Of a stretch of 64,000 bases of DNA, positions 1 to 7,248 are shown one piece after another. Where the stretch lies: NCBI RefSeq assembly GCF_963664075.1, contig NZ_OY760916.1, positions 1,552,001-1,616,000 on the forward strand, read 5' to 3'. How positions within the stretch are numbered: the first letter of the stretch is position 1; each line of letters starts with the position of its first letter. The notes beneath the pieces were generated by a model. That model was not told where the DNA came from. It was given only the letters and a program-made list of their open reading frames with translations, and made no database searches. The DNA comes from an uncultured Desulfobulbus sp. Lineage in GTDB: Bacteria; Desulfobacterota; Desulfobulbia; Desulfobulbales; Desulfobulbaceae. A program made the position numbers and the translations under genes.

Positions 1-2
1 TC

Positions 3-1406
3 TTTATCAACACCGTCAAAACAGGTGAAGACACCTATCTGGCCCATATTATGAAAATGGTCGAGGATTCCCTGGCCAACAAGGCGCCGGTGGAGGCAAA
101 GGCGGATGAGCTGGCAGGGAAGTTGATGAAGGTTGGCTTTGCCGCGACGGCCCTGACCCTGCTGCTGACTCTGGACCCCATGCGGGCCCTGACCGTGATG
201 CTGGTCATGAGCTGCCCTTGCGCAACCGTGCTCGCCGCCTCTTCTGCCATTACCGCAGCCCTGGCCAACGCGGCAAAACATTCGATCCTGATCAAGGGCG
301 GGCTCTATCTGGAGACAATGGGCAAAGCGGATATTTACTGCTTTGACAAGACCGGAACCCTGACCATGGATCAGCCGGAGGTGATCGCTGTGTACGGGCG
401 TACGCCTTCCATTGGTGAAGATACGATTCTCGCCATGGCAGCCACTGCCGAGTCGCATAACCACCATCCCATGGCCAAGGCCATCCTTGCTGCCGCCGAG
501 GAGCGTAACCTCAGTCCGGAGCCGCATGCGGTCTGTGATTTCAAAGCCGGCCGCGGGGTGCTCTGTACCGTGGGCGGTGACGCGGTTGTTCTTGTAGGGA
601 ACCGCCAGTTCATGGAGGAGCATGAGGTCGATATCCGCTGGTTTGATACAATGGCGGAGCGCCAGCGCTCTTTGGGGAACACTGTGGTCTACGTTGCCAG
701 AAACGGCAGTATTCAGGGGATGCTGGGAGTGGCCAATCCGGTTCGTCCGGAAGCGGTGCGGGTACTCAATTGTCTGCGCCGCGATGGTGTACAGTCTTTG
801 AGCCTGGTCACCGGTGACAGCCAGGAGATTGCCGAGAGCCTGATGAGCGTGTTTCCCTTTGACGAATGCCGGGCCGAGTTGATGCCCGAAGAAAAGGCCC
901 AGCGGGTTGAGGAATTACGGCAAAACGCTTCTGTGGTCATGGTGGGCGATGGCGTCAACGATGCCCTGGCACTTGCCCGTGCAGATATCGGTGTCGCCAT
1001 GGGAGCAGCCGGGGCCGAGGTCGCACTGGAAGCGGCAGACATCGCGCTTGCGGATTCGAATCTGGAAGGTCTGATGAAGGTGCGTAATCTCAGCCACCAG
1101 ACCATGAACATCATCGACCAGAATCATTTTCTTGCGGTTTCCACGGACTTGATCGGGGCAGCTCTGGCCATGTTTGGTTTTCTCTCACCGGTTCTGGCCG
1201 GCTTGATCCATATTGTCCATACCGGCGGGATTTTGTTGAACTCGGGCAGATTGCTCAACTGGGAGCCCCCCGTGGATCCGATGGATTGCTGTAAACGTTG
1301 CCAACGATCCGACCACACCTGTGGCAGCAGTGATCACCGTCAGGATGCTCTGTTTGTTCTGCCGGAAAGACAGGAACCCCAGCTCAAGCTGATGAAGCGT
1401 AACTGA
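3..1406 (+). CDS. P1B-type heavy-metal-transporting ATPase, 5' end outside window
   Basis: The open frame runs in from the window edge, so the N-terminus and part of the actuator domain are missing. Visible P-type ATPase landmarks are the intramembrane CPC metal site (nt 213-221, context SCPCAT), the phosphorylation motif DKTGTLT (345-365), a nucleotide-domain HHP motif, and the hinge GDGVND (945-962). It should pump a transition metal across the inner membrane or into an internal compartment. The C-terminal tail is Cys/His-rich (CCKRC, then HTCGSSDH), which could bind metal. The last codons and stop lie in an inserted MITE; without the insertion the frame would end PMSTSDD. The downstream HMA-like, hydrophobic and FeoA genes suggest iron or manganese, but the metal is inferred. 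Confidence 0.93.
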   Translation, partial: FINTVKTGEDTYLAHIMKMVEDSLANKAPVEAKADELAGKLMKVGFAATALTLLLTLDPMRALTVMLVMSCPCATVLAASSAITAALANAAKHSILIKGGLYLETMGKADIYCFDKTGTLTMDQPEVIAVYGRTPSIGEDTILAMAATAESHNHHPMAKAILAAAEERNLSPEPHAVCDFKAGRGVLCTVGGDAVVLVGNRQFMEEHEVDIRWFDTMAERQRSLGNTVVYVARNGSIQGMLGVANPVRPEAVRVLNCLRRDGVQSLSLVTGDSQEIAESLMSVFPFDECRAELMPEEKAQRVEELRQNASVVMVGDGVNDALALARADIGVAMGAAGAEVALEAADIALADSNLEGLMKVRNLSHQTMNIIDQNHFLAVSTDLIGAALAMFGFLSPVLAGLIHIVHTGGILLNSGRLLNWEPPVDPMDCCKRCQRSDHTCGSSDHRQDALFVLPERQEPQLKLMKRN

Positions 1407-1555
1407 TCACGGGGTACTTCCCGAAAATACAGCGTATCATCGAAACCGTAAGCGGTTACGGGGGGCCGGATATGCTAGGCATCGTCCTGTGCAGCGTACA
1501 CCTGTACGTAATCAGGGTGATAACACCGCAGATTCGGTGCCCCGTGATCGCTTAC
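1399..1555. mobile_element. 157-bp IS66-type MITE with perfect 8-bp target duplication
   Basis: Terminal inverted repeats of 16 bp match at 14 positions: left GTAACTGATCACGGGG (1399-1414), right the complement of GTAAGCGATCACGGGG (1540-1555). The element is flanked by identical 8-bp repeats GATGAAGC at 1391-1398 and 1556-1563. An 8-bp duplication and GTAAGCG ends are IS66-family hallmarks. It contains no ORF but several hairpins: CCGTAA/TTACGG (1446-1461), ATGC/GCAT (1472-1482), CGTAC/GTACG (1495-1508) and CACCG/CGGTG (1524-1539). It inserted into the last codons of the upstream ATPase, supplies that gene's stop codon, and separates it from the yceI-like gene. Confidence 0.88.
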
Positions 1556-1601
1556 GATGAAGCCCATGAGCACAAGTGATGATTAATACAAGGAGCGTAT
1601 T

Positions 1602-2132
1602 TTGAAGTATGTTTTGACCGACAACAGTCGGGTCAATTTTGTTGCCCATGCCCCCCTGCACCGATTCAAAGGTTGGGCCGAGAAAGGGGTTCAAGGAGGG
1701 CTTGAGATCGATCTTGCGGGTGGGGTGGTGCGTAGCCTCCATGCCGAGGTGGAAACCAGTTGCCTGCAAACACCGGATCAGGAGCGCACCCAGGCCATGC
1801 GTCAATTTTTCAACTTTGCCGATCATCCGTATGCAACCTTTAAGCTTGCCCAGGAAGCCGCTTTGCGTCCTGTAGGCACAGATCGCTGGAACACGCAAAT
1901 GCCGGGTATCCTCTCCTTTGTGGATATTCATCGGCAATTGCCGGTCAAGGGAATGTTGCGAAGGGAAAACGAGCGATTGATCTGGGAGCTGCAATGCAAA
2001 TGGTCGTTCAAGGCGTACGGGCTGAAAGCACCACGCTTATTGATGCTTACTGTTCGGGATATTGTCGATATATCCGCACGCCTTGAATTTATACCCAAGT
2101 ACGATAAGGATCTAGAAAATGTACACCAGTGA
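1602..2132 (+). CDS. YceI-like domain protein
   Basis: A 176-aa protein with the YceI lipocalin-like pattern: an N-terminal strand with NSRVNFVAHAPLHRFKG, then charged and hydrophobic alternation ending in a motif around RLEFIPKYD. YceI-fold proteins bind hydrophobic or isoprenoid ligands, often in the periplasm, but no signal peptide is visible, so this one may be cytoplasmic. The TTG start at 1602 is chosen because AAGGAG (1590-1595) lies at good distance. Before the MITE insertion the preceding ATPase would have stopped at 1584-1586, so these genes formed a tight operon. The downstream gene overlaps by 14 bp. The family is fairly clear; the role in a metal cluster is unknown. Confidence 0.7.
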   Translation: MKYVLTDNSRVNFVAHAPLHRFKGWAEKGVQGGLEIDLAGGVVRSLHAEVETSCLQTPDQERTQAMRQFFNFADHPYATFKLAQEAALRPVGTDRWNTQMPGILSFVDIHRQLPVKGMLRRENERLIWELQCKWSFKAYGLKAPRLLMLTVRDIVDISARLEFIPKYDKDLENVHQ

Positions 2133-2466
2133 ACAGATCGTTGATGGTTTGCTCGATCATATGCTGTATCTGCATGTTGCCCATCACGTCCCCGGTAGGA
2201 TTCGAGTCAAGGCCAGTTGGAGTGGTGCCACCAAGCTGGGTAATGTCAACGAACAGGAGTTGCATACTCTTGTCGCCTCCATTCCAGGCATCCAGGGGTA
2301 TCGCATCAATAAGAAGGCACTTTCCGTTATCATTGAATACGACACCGATACTCTCACTCCCCAGCTTTGGGAAGAGGTGGCCTCTGTGGGCCAATATCCG
2401 GGAAAGCGTGAGACGGTTCGCGGCCAACTCTTAACGCTGCTTGAACACAATGGTGAAAACCGATGA
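2119..2466 (+). CDS. HMA-like (HMA_2-type) small protein
   Basis: A 115-aa protein resembling the HMA_2 domain that accompanies P1B ATPases. It has the signature HHVPGRIRVK (about residues 22-31) followed by a beta-alpha-beta pattern and SIPGIQGYRINKKALSVIIEYD. It lacks the CxxC of classical copper chaperones, so it is more likely an assembly, docking or regulatory partner of the ATPase than a soft-metal chaperone. Its start overlaps the end of the yceI-like gene by 14 bp, implying translational coupling. The same GR-containing pattern is weakly visible at the N-terminus of the ATPase at 4048. Confidence 0.75.
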   Translation: MYTSEQIVDGLLDHMLYLHVAHHVPGRIRVKASWSGATKLGNVNEQELHTLVASIPGIQGYRINKKALSVIIEYDTDTLTPQLWEEVASVGQYPGKRETVRGQLLTLLEHNGENR

Positions 2467-2536
2467 GAGGATGCCCGGCCTTTGAAGGCTTGGTACAGCA
2501 ACGATGTACAATGTGGTTTCAGGAAAGGAGAATACA

Positions 2537-3232
2537 ATGGAACAGGAAGAGCAGGGCAAGCGTGTTCAGGAAAACACCACCGCTCCAGAGTCTTCCCCGG
2601 AAGAACAGGGAAGGGCGGAACCCGGAACAGAACAGGGAGCAGACGAGAAAGCTACCCCCCTGCATGAAGCAGGAAGCGGTGTAACAGGTGCCAATACATC
2701 GGCTGAAGCCCCAGAAGGGGGGGCTCAGCAACCCCATCACCAGTACGCGCAACAGCCCCAGTATGCACAGCAACCACTGCCTCCCGGTTACACCGTTGAT
2801 CCGGTAAGTGGTCAGGTTGTCTATGTCGGGCAGCCCTACCAGCAACCCGTCTATCAGCAGCCGATTCATCCCGGAATCGCGCAGCCCGGTGTCGTCTATG
2901 TACAAAGCGAGACTGCGGAACAGGCTGCGGCTAGGCAGGCGTTGGAACAGCAGCGTTACGGCCAGATTATGCAATCTTTTGAACAGTTCATGCAGGGAGA
3001 AGCTACGGTCTCGGATGTGGTAAAAACGTTGTACACCAATACCGCCCAGTACGACCAGCTCTGGAAAGGGGCCCTGGTCGGTGCGGCGGCCACTTTTCTC
3101 TTAACCAGTAAACCGGCGCGTGAGGCCATGGGCAAGACCTTTAGCAGCGTGTTTCCGGGAATGAAATCAACAAAGAATCAGGCCGCTGAGCAAGCAGCCA
3201 AGGTTGATCCCACCAAAACCGCGAAGGAGTGA
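2537..3232 (+). CDS. Gln/Pro/Tyr-rich protein with hydrophobic C-terminal segment, metal-cluster accessory
   Basis: A 231-aa protein with two parts. The first ~115 residues are low complexity, acidic then rich in Q, P, Y and G (repeats such as QYAQQPQYAQQP), and probably disordered. The rest has a helix and a hydrophobic stretch LWKGALVGAAATFLLTS containing GxxxA-type packing, then a basic tail. An almost identical hydrophobic motif occurs in the protein at 3703. The ATG at 2537 is preferred to upstream 2504 because AAGGAG (2525-2530) precedes it. I do not recognise a named family. A membrane-attached scaffold or adaptor of a metal compartment is a reasonable inference. Confidence 0.72.
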   Translation: MEQEEQGKRVQENTTAPESSPEEQGRAEPGTEQGADEKATPLHEAGSGVTGANTSAEAPEGGAQQPHHQYAQQPQYAQQPLPPGYTVDPVSGQVVYVGQPYQQPVYQQPIHPGIAQPGVVYVQSETAEQAAARQALEQQRYGQIMQSFEQFMQGEATVSDVVKTLYTNTAQYDQLWKGALVGAAATFLLTSKPAREAMGKTFSSVFPGMKSTKNQAAEQAAKVDPTKTAKE

Positions 3233-3237
3233 ATTGT

Positions 3238-3663
3238 ATGGAACAGTATAGTAATGCAGCAAGTGGTATGGCTTCCGGACAGGCAGCGATGGATCAGGGG
3301 ACAGCCATGGCCCAGAACCAGAACAACCCCCTGTACGACGGCACAGGGATCCAGCAGAGCATGGTGCCTGTGAGTACTCTGCCCGCAGCTCCGGTGCAGA
3401 CCTCGCAGATATTGGTAGCTGGTCTTTTTGGTATGGTTGTGGTTGGGACCGGTACCATGGGCGCCAACCTGCACAAGGTCAGCGAGGGGGAAATGAGCAT
3501 GGGAGAAGCGCTTGGCCAGAGTGTCTCCAGGGGAACAGTCGGCGGCATTGCCACGGCTGCTGCCACCGCGGCCTCTTCCTCTCTGACAAGCGGTGGCCTG
3601 ATTGGCCTGGCAGTCACTCTGGCCACGGCCACAGGTGTGAACTATCTTTTGACCAAACCCTGA
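3238..3663 (+). CDS. Small Gly/Ala-rich double-hydrophobic protein
   Basis: A 141-aa protein. The N-terminal ~45 residues are polar and rich in Q, M, A and S. A first hydrophobic segment, ILVAGLFGMVVVGTGTMGA, and a second Gly/Ala/Thr-rich segment near residues 100-135 flank a charged loop. Repeated GxxxG and small-residue spacing suggests tight helix packing in a membrane. The ATG at 3238 is chosen over an in-frame GTG at 3229 because AAGGAG (3224-3229) is correctly spaced for it. It lies 5 bp after the previous gene. No family is recognised. Gly-rich hydrophobic proteins of this kind occur in organelle-type clusters (magnetosome, ferrosome); that link is inference. Confidence 0.7.
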   Translation: MEQYSNAASGMASGQAAMDQGTAMAQNQNNPLYDGTGIQQSMVPVSTLPAAPVQTSQILVAGLFGMVVVGTGTMGANLHKVSEGEMSMGEALGQSVSRGTVGGIATAAATAASSSLTSGGLIGLAVTLATATGVNYLLTKP

Positions 3664-3702
3664 CATAACAACCTAGATTTTATAAAATAAAGGAGATAAT
3701 TC

Positions 3703-3993
3703 ATGGACCAGAATAATCCCAACCAGGTGTACTATCAACCCGTTGCTCCCCAGGTATATCCCACAGCCCCGGCGACCAGTTTTCTTGGGCTTGACCTGCA
3801 GAATAATCAGTTCTGGAAGGGCGCGCTCATTGGTGCAGCCGTCACCCTGCTGGTCACGAATGAGAGCGTGCAAAAAGGCGTGGTCAAAGCCATTGCCAAG
3901 GTTTCTGCCGCTGCCCAGGGGGGGATCGAAGAGATGAAGGAAAAATTTGAGGACGCCCGCGCAGAGGCCATCGCCGAAAGCGAGAGCGAATAA
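3703..3993 (+). CDS. YtxH-like small membrane-anchored protein
   Basis: A 96-aa protein. A Pro/Tyr/Gln-rich head (about 30 residues) precedes QFWKGALIGAAVTLLV, a single hydrophobic helix with GxxxA spacing, and then an amphipathic, charged coiled tail ending in acidic SESESE. The layout (glycine-rich TM, then long charged helix) is that of YtxH/DUF5132-like proteins. The WKGAL(I/V)GAA motif repeats the one in the 2537 gene, so the two are probably paralogous partners. A Shine-Dalgarno AAAGGAGAT precedes the ATG. A strong terminator follows 7 bp after the stop. Confidence 0.72.
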   Translation: MDQNNPNQVYYQPVAPQVYPTAPATSFLGLDLQNNQFWKGALIGAAVTLLVTNESVQKGVVKAIAKVSAAAQGGIEEMKEKFEDARAEAIAESESE

Positions 3994-4000
3994 GACTATC

Positions 4001-4036
4001 GCCCCGGAGTCGTCTCAGGACCTCCGGGGCTTTTTT
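4001..4036 (+). terminator. Rho-independent terminator or attenuator ahead of the second ATPase
   Basis: A 9-bp GC-rich stem GCCCCGGAG (4001-4009) / CTCCGGGGC (4022-4030) with a 12-nt loop is followed by six T residues (4031-4036). The next gene's ATG is only 11 nt further on with no clear ribosome site. The signal therefore either ends the small-protein operon or attenuates expression of the ATPase. Confidence 0.85.
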
Positions 4037-4047
4037 GTGTCCACAGT

Positions 4048-6249
4048 ATGCAACAGCCAATCCAACACAGAATCCGCCACCGGACCAGTTATCGTACCCG
4101 TATCCAGATACCGGCCCTGAAGGGGCAGCCTGGGCTCTGTCAGGAGCTGCAGGGTTCTCTTCGTCGGTTTGCAGGGGTGGATGCAAGCGAGGTGCGTGCA
4201 CGCTCCGGTTCGGTCATTCTGCTCCATGCAACAAAGTGGGTGAGCCTGTCGCAGGTTCTTGGCCATATTGCCTCCCTGGTGCAACAGTCCGGATCAAGAC
4301 GAGTCGCCACCCGCATCGACTGCGGAGCTCTGGCCGCTCCCAGGCACGACCGGGAGTCCAGGGGGCATGTTCCTGGTCCTCTGCTTTTGCTCTCAGGGCT
4401 CTACCTGCTGTATCTCTATGCCAAACGCATGGTGAGCACCCTGAGCCCGACCCTTGTTTCAGCCTCCCGTCTGCTCACTCTGCCCGCCCTGGTTACCTTG
4501 GCAATCTCCCTGCCTGTCCAACGTCAGGCCCTGGAAAATCTGCGCCGCACCGGCAAGGCGGATATGGGCCTCATCTCCACGGGGATTCTTTATTTCTCCT
4601 TGCTTAGCGGGAATACGCTGGCCGCATTCACCGTCTTTTGGCTCTTTAATCTCTCCAGTTGGCTTGAAGATCGAATCCGGATTCAGACTCGGCAGGCAGT
4701 CCGGGAGATGCTCTCCAATGATTGCCGCCAGGCCTGGCTCCTTCGAGACGGGGTGGAGATAGAGGTGGATGCGGCTGATCTGCGAAGAGGTGATGTGGTG
4801 GTTTTGCGTAAGGGAAACGTCATCCCCGCCGATGGTGTGGTCGTCTCCGGCCAGGCGCTGATTGATGAGGCGGCGCTCACCGGAGAGGCGGAGCCGGTTG
4901 CTCGCTCAGTGCGGGAAGCGGTACTCGCCGGGACGGTGATGGTGGATGGCTTTGTCCAGGTACGCGTGGAGCAGGCCGGTGAGGACACACGCCTGGCAGC
5001 GATTATTCGTTTGATCGAACAGGCCGAGCGGGATCCCGGCTCCTTGCAGCTCTCCACCCGCCGATTTTCCCAGACCATGGTGCCGGTCTCTCTGGGGCTG
5101 GCTGCCACAGCATTTTTTTTAACCGGAAGCCTGATGCAGGCCATGGCCGTGCTCATTATCACCTGTCCCTGCGCTTTGCGGTTATCCACTTCGGTGGCGG
5201 TCAGCGCAGCCATGAGCACCGCAGCCCGCAACGGTATTCTGATCAAAGGCGGGCGGTATGTGGAAATTGCCAGCCAGGTTGATGTGGTAGTGGTCGACAA
5301 AACCGGCACACTCACAGATCGTCTGGCAGAGGTGACCCACATCACCCTCTTTGATCGCAGATACCGGGAAGACACGGTTATACGCCTTGCCGCCAGTGCC
5401 CAGCAGGCGTGGGCGCATCCCTTGAGCCGGGCCCTTGTCGAGAAGGCGAAAGAGCACCAGCTCACCCTGCTTCCGGTTACGGATTCCGAACTGGTTGTGG
5501 GGCAGGGGGTGCGCGCCCGGATAGGGGCGGATACCCTGGTACTCGGGCATGCAGGTTTTCTTGAGGCCAACGATATACAGCTTGCTGCTTCCCTGGAGGA
5601 GCTGTGCCGCTCAGAGCACCAGCAGATGCTCGTTGCCTTGAATGGCCGTCTGATAGCTGCCCTGGGGATGCTACACCGGCAGCGACCGGGGACGGCTCCA
5701 GCACTTGTTCGGCTCCGCAGCCTGGGCGTCCGGCACCTGGTTCTCCTGACCGGGGACAGCCGGTTGGGCCTGGATCCAGAGCTTGAGCAGGCCTTTGATA
5801 CGGTGCTCACCGCTCAAACACCTGAAGATAAGGCAGCCTGGATCAGCACTTGGAAGCGTGAGCACCCGCAGGATGTGGTGGCCATGGTCGGTGATGGGAT
5901 TAATGATACACCCGCATTCGCGGCCGCCGATCTCAGCCTGGCCATTGGCCAGGGAGGGGCAGATGTCTCCGTTGAGTATGCAGACATTGTCCTGAAGCGG
6001 GGTGGGCTGGACCAGACAGCGGATGCCATTGATTTAGGCAGGCGCACACGGAAGACCATCCACCAGAGCTATGCCCTTGCTCTGGGAGCGAATGGGGCTA
6101 TTCTGGCCCTGACAACACTTGGGGCGCTCTCGCCTGTCGGCGGTGCTCTGCTGCACAACCTGACCACTGTGGCCGCTGTGGCCAACGCCTCGTCTTTAGC
6201 TCGCAACTCCGGGCAACGCGCTTTGGATGTGGCGGGGCTTAATCCGTAA
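4048..6249 (+). CDS. P1B-type heavy-metal-transporting ATPase, complete
   Basis: A 733-aa metal pump. Residues ~1-90 form a degenerate HMA-like domain without CxxC. Membrane segments start near 110, the actuator TGEA is at 278-281, CPC at 373-375 (TCPCALRLSTS), the phosphorylated Asp at 417 (DKTGTLT), the HP pair at 457-458 and GDGIND at 615-620. All catalytic motifs are intact. Only one membrane pair follows the hinge, as usual for P1B pumps. No good Shine-Dalgarno precedes ATG 4048, which lies directly behind a terminator, so the true start or expression mode is uncertain. A decayed partial duplicate lies at 9009-9870. FeoA follows at +58 bp. Iron or a similar divalent metal is the likely cargo by context. 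Confidence 0.93.
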   Translation: MQQPIQHRIRHRTSYRTRIQIPALKGQPGLCQELQGSLRRFAGVDASEVRARSGSVILLHATKWVSLSQVLGHIASLVQQSGSRRVATRIDCGALAAPRHDRESRGHVPGPLLLLSGLYLLYLYAKRMVSTLSPTLVSASRLLTLPALVTLAISLPVQRQALENLRRTGKADMGLISTGILYFSLLSGNTLAAFTVFWLFNLSSWLEDRIRIQTRQAVREMLSNDCRQAWLLRDGVEIEVDAADLRRGDVVVLRKGNVIPADGVVVSGQALIDEAALTGEAEPVARSVREAVLAGTVMVDGFVQVRVEQAGEDTRLAAIIRLIEQAERDPGSLQLSTRRFSQTMVPVSLGLAATAFFLTGSLMQAMAVLIITCPCALRLSTSVAVSAAMSTAARNGILIKGGRYVEIASQVDVVVVDKTGTLTDRLAEVTHITLFDRRYREDTVIRLAASAQQAWAHPLSRALVEKAKEHQLTLLPVTDSELVVGQGVRARIGADTLVLGHAGFLEANDIQLAASLEELCRSEHQQMLVALNGRLIAALGMLHRQRPGTAPALVRLRSLGVRHLVLLTGDSRLGLDPELEQAFDTVLTAQTPEDKAAWISTWKREHPQDVVAMVGDGINDTPAFAAADLSLAIGQGGADVSVEYADIVLKRGGLDQTADAIDLGRRTRKTIHQSYALALGANGAILALTTLGALSPVGGALLHNLTTVAAVANASSLARNSGQRALDVAGLNP

Positions 6250-6307
6250 GCAGGGTACTGAACAACCTATCTCAAAATTTTTTTAGCTTACTTTTTTTGG
6301 AGAAACA

Positions 6308-6577
6308 ATGCGTCCTTATCACTGCTGTACCGAACAGCATTCACAGCGTCCCCTTTTCCCCCTTGCCATGTCCGGCGAGGGGGAAAGAGTCACGCTGGTA
6401 CTGATTCCCAAGGGAATCAAGATTCATGAGCGGTTGCTCAGTATGGGCATCGCAATGGAGGACACGGTCACCGTGGTGCAGAAACAACCCGGTGGTGCAG
6501 TGGTGATCTCTAAAGATGGGAGCCGCTATGCTTTGGGTGGCGGCATGGCAATGAAGATTCTGGTGGTCAAGGCCTGA
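6308..6577 (+). CDS. feoA: FeoA-domain protein
   Basis: An 89-aa protein with the SH3-like FeoA fold pattern: PLAMSGEGERVTLVLI, then a helix HERLLSMGI, then DTVTVVQKQPGGAVVISKDGSRYALGGGMAMKILV. FeoA normally interacts with the Fe(II) permease FeoB. No feoB is present here, so this copy probably serves the neighbouring ATPase cluster, or is a stand-alone paralog. GGAG (6299-6302) precedes the ATG. Its presence is the main local hint that the cluster deals with iron. Confidence 0.85.
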   Translation: MRPYHCCTEQHSQRPLFPLAMSGEGERVTLVLIPKGIKIHERLLSMGIAMEDTVTVVQKQPGGAVVISKDGSRYALGGGMAMKILVVKA

Positions 6578-6612
6578 GAAAGCCACGTGGTACGGGAGCA
6601 TCGAATGGGCTC

Positions 6613-6629
6613 TCGGCTATTTTGATTCA
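6613..6629. repeat. 17-bp direct repeat, copy 1
   Basis: TCGGCTATTTTGATTCA here is identical to positions 8967-8983. The two copies bracket the higBA and IS110 segment, and the second lies just upstream of the partial ATPase duplicate. Confidence 0.8.
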
Positions 6630-6635
6630 GAAAAA

Positions 6636-6962
6636 CTATACAGAAGGCTGATAACGCTTGCTTTGTGAAGCCTGGTAAGGCCTGACTTCTTTCTTAATCT
6701 GCAAGCCGACTTTTTCTTGGGCAACTTTCATGTTGTAACGTAGCTGGAGGTTGAGCCAAAACTCCGGCTCTATACCGAAATATTGACCAAGCCTCAGCGC
6801 AGTGTCTGCAGTTATTTCTCTTTTTCCACGAACAATCTGATTTATGCGATTTGGGGGAACATTGAGATCTCGTGCCAATTGAGCCTGTGAAATATCCATA
6901 GGCTCTAGGAACTCTTCGTACAGGATCTCGACAGGGGATATGGGAGCAAGTTTTTCGGCCAT
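6636..6962 (-). CDS. higA: HigA-type antitoxin (Xre HTH)
   Basis: A 108-aa protein with the HigA/VapI architecture: SPVEILYEEFLEPMDISQ, a helix-turn-helix QLARDLNVPPNRINQIVRG, then TADTALRLGQYFGIEPEFWLNLQ. It should neutralise HigB and repress the module's own promoter. It is read from the minus strand, 9 nt after the stop of the disrupted toxin gene, whose TGAGG end supplies the ribosome site. The toxin is frameshifted, so this is probably an orphan antitoxin or a decaying module. Confidence 0.92.
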   Translation of the reverse strand: MAEKLAPISPVEILYEEFLEPMDISQAQLARDLNVPPNRINQIVRGKREITADTALRLGQYFGIEPEFWLNLQLRYNMKVAQEKVGLQIKKEVRPYQASQSKRYQPSV

Positions 6963-6971
6963 TTTTTTACC

Positions 6972-7248
6972 TCAATGATAATCGACTATTTCGACATTAT
7001 CCGCATCCCCATCAATCCATTCGAAGCAAATTCGCCATTGATTGTTGATGCGTATAGAATATTGCCCTTTTCGATCTCTTTTTAATGCCTCCAAACGATC
7101 CCTCGGTGGGACGCGCAAACAGTCAAGAGAGAGTAGCATTCAGGATTTCCAACTTGATACGAGCTTTTCTTTCGATTTGGCGAAGTCTTTTTACGCCGTA
7201 ATCGTTGAACAATTTTTCCGTATCTTTGCACTTAAAAGAGGCTATCAT
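6972..7248 (-). pseudogene. higB: HigB-type toxin gene with +1 frameshift
   Basis: Reading the minus strand from ATG 7248 gives MIASFKCKDTEKLFNDYG, a typical HigB/RelE start, and then a premature TGA after about 41 codons. Shifting one base at the CTCTCTCT run (about 7125-7133) restores the family's second half: LDCLRVPPRDRLEALK, then GQYSIRINNQWRICFEW, ending in DYH at 6972. The total length is 92 codons plus one base, so a single-base insertion in a short repeat explains it. The catalytic C-terminal half would not be made unless the ribosome slips. A sequencing error cannot be excluded. Confidence 0.85.

Noticed and set aside
1405-1549. Multibranch structure first read as a possible metal riboswitch
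   Set aside because: The perfect 8-bp flanking duplication and IS66-type ends explain the segment better as a MITE; no known riboswitch signature was recognised.
4035-4607. A 190-codon frame overlapping the start of the second ATPase, with a Pro/Tyr-rich beginning similar in style to the upstream small proteins
   Set aside because: It lies in another frame of a conserved ATPase N-terminus, is Cys/Arg/Pro-biased later on, and has no ribosome site.
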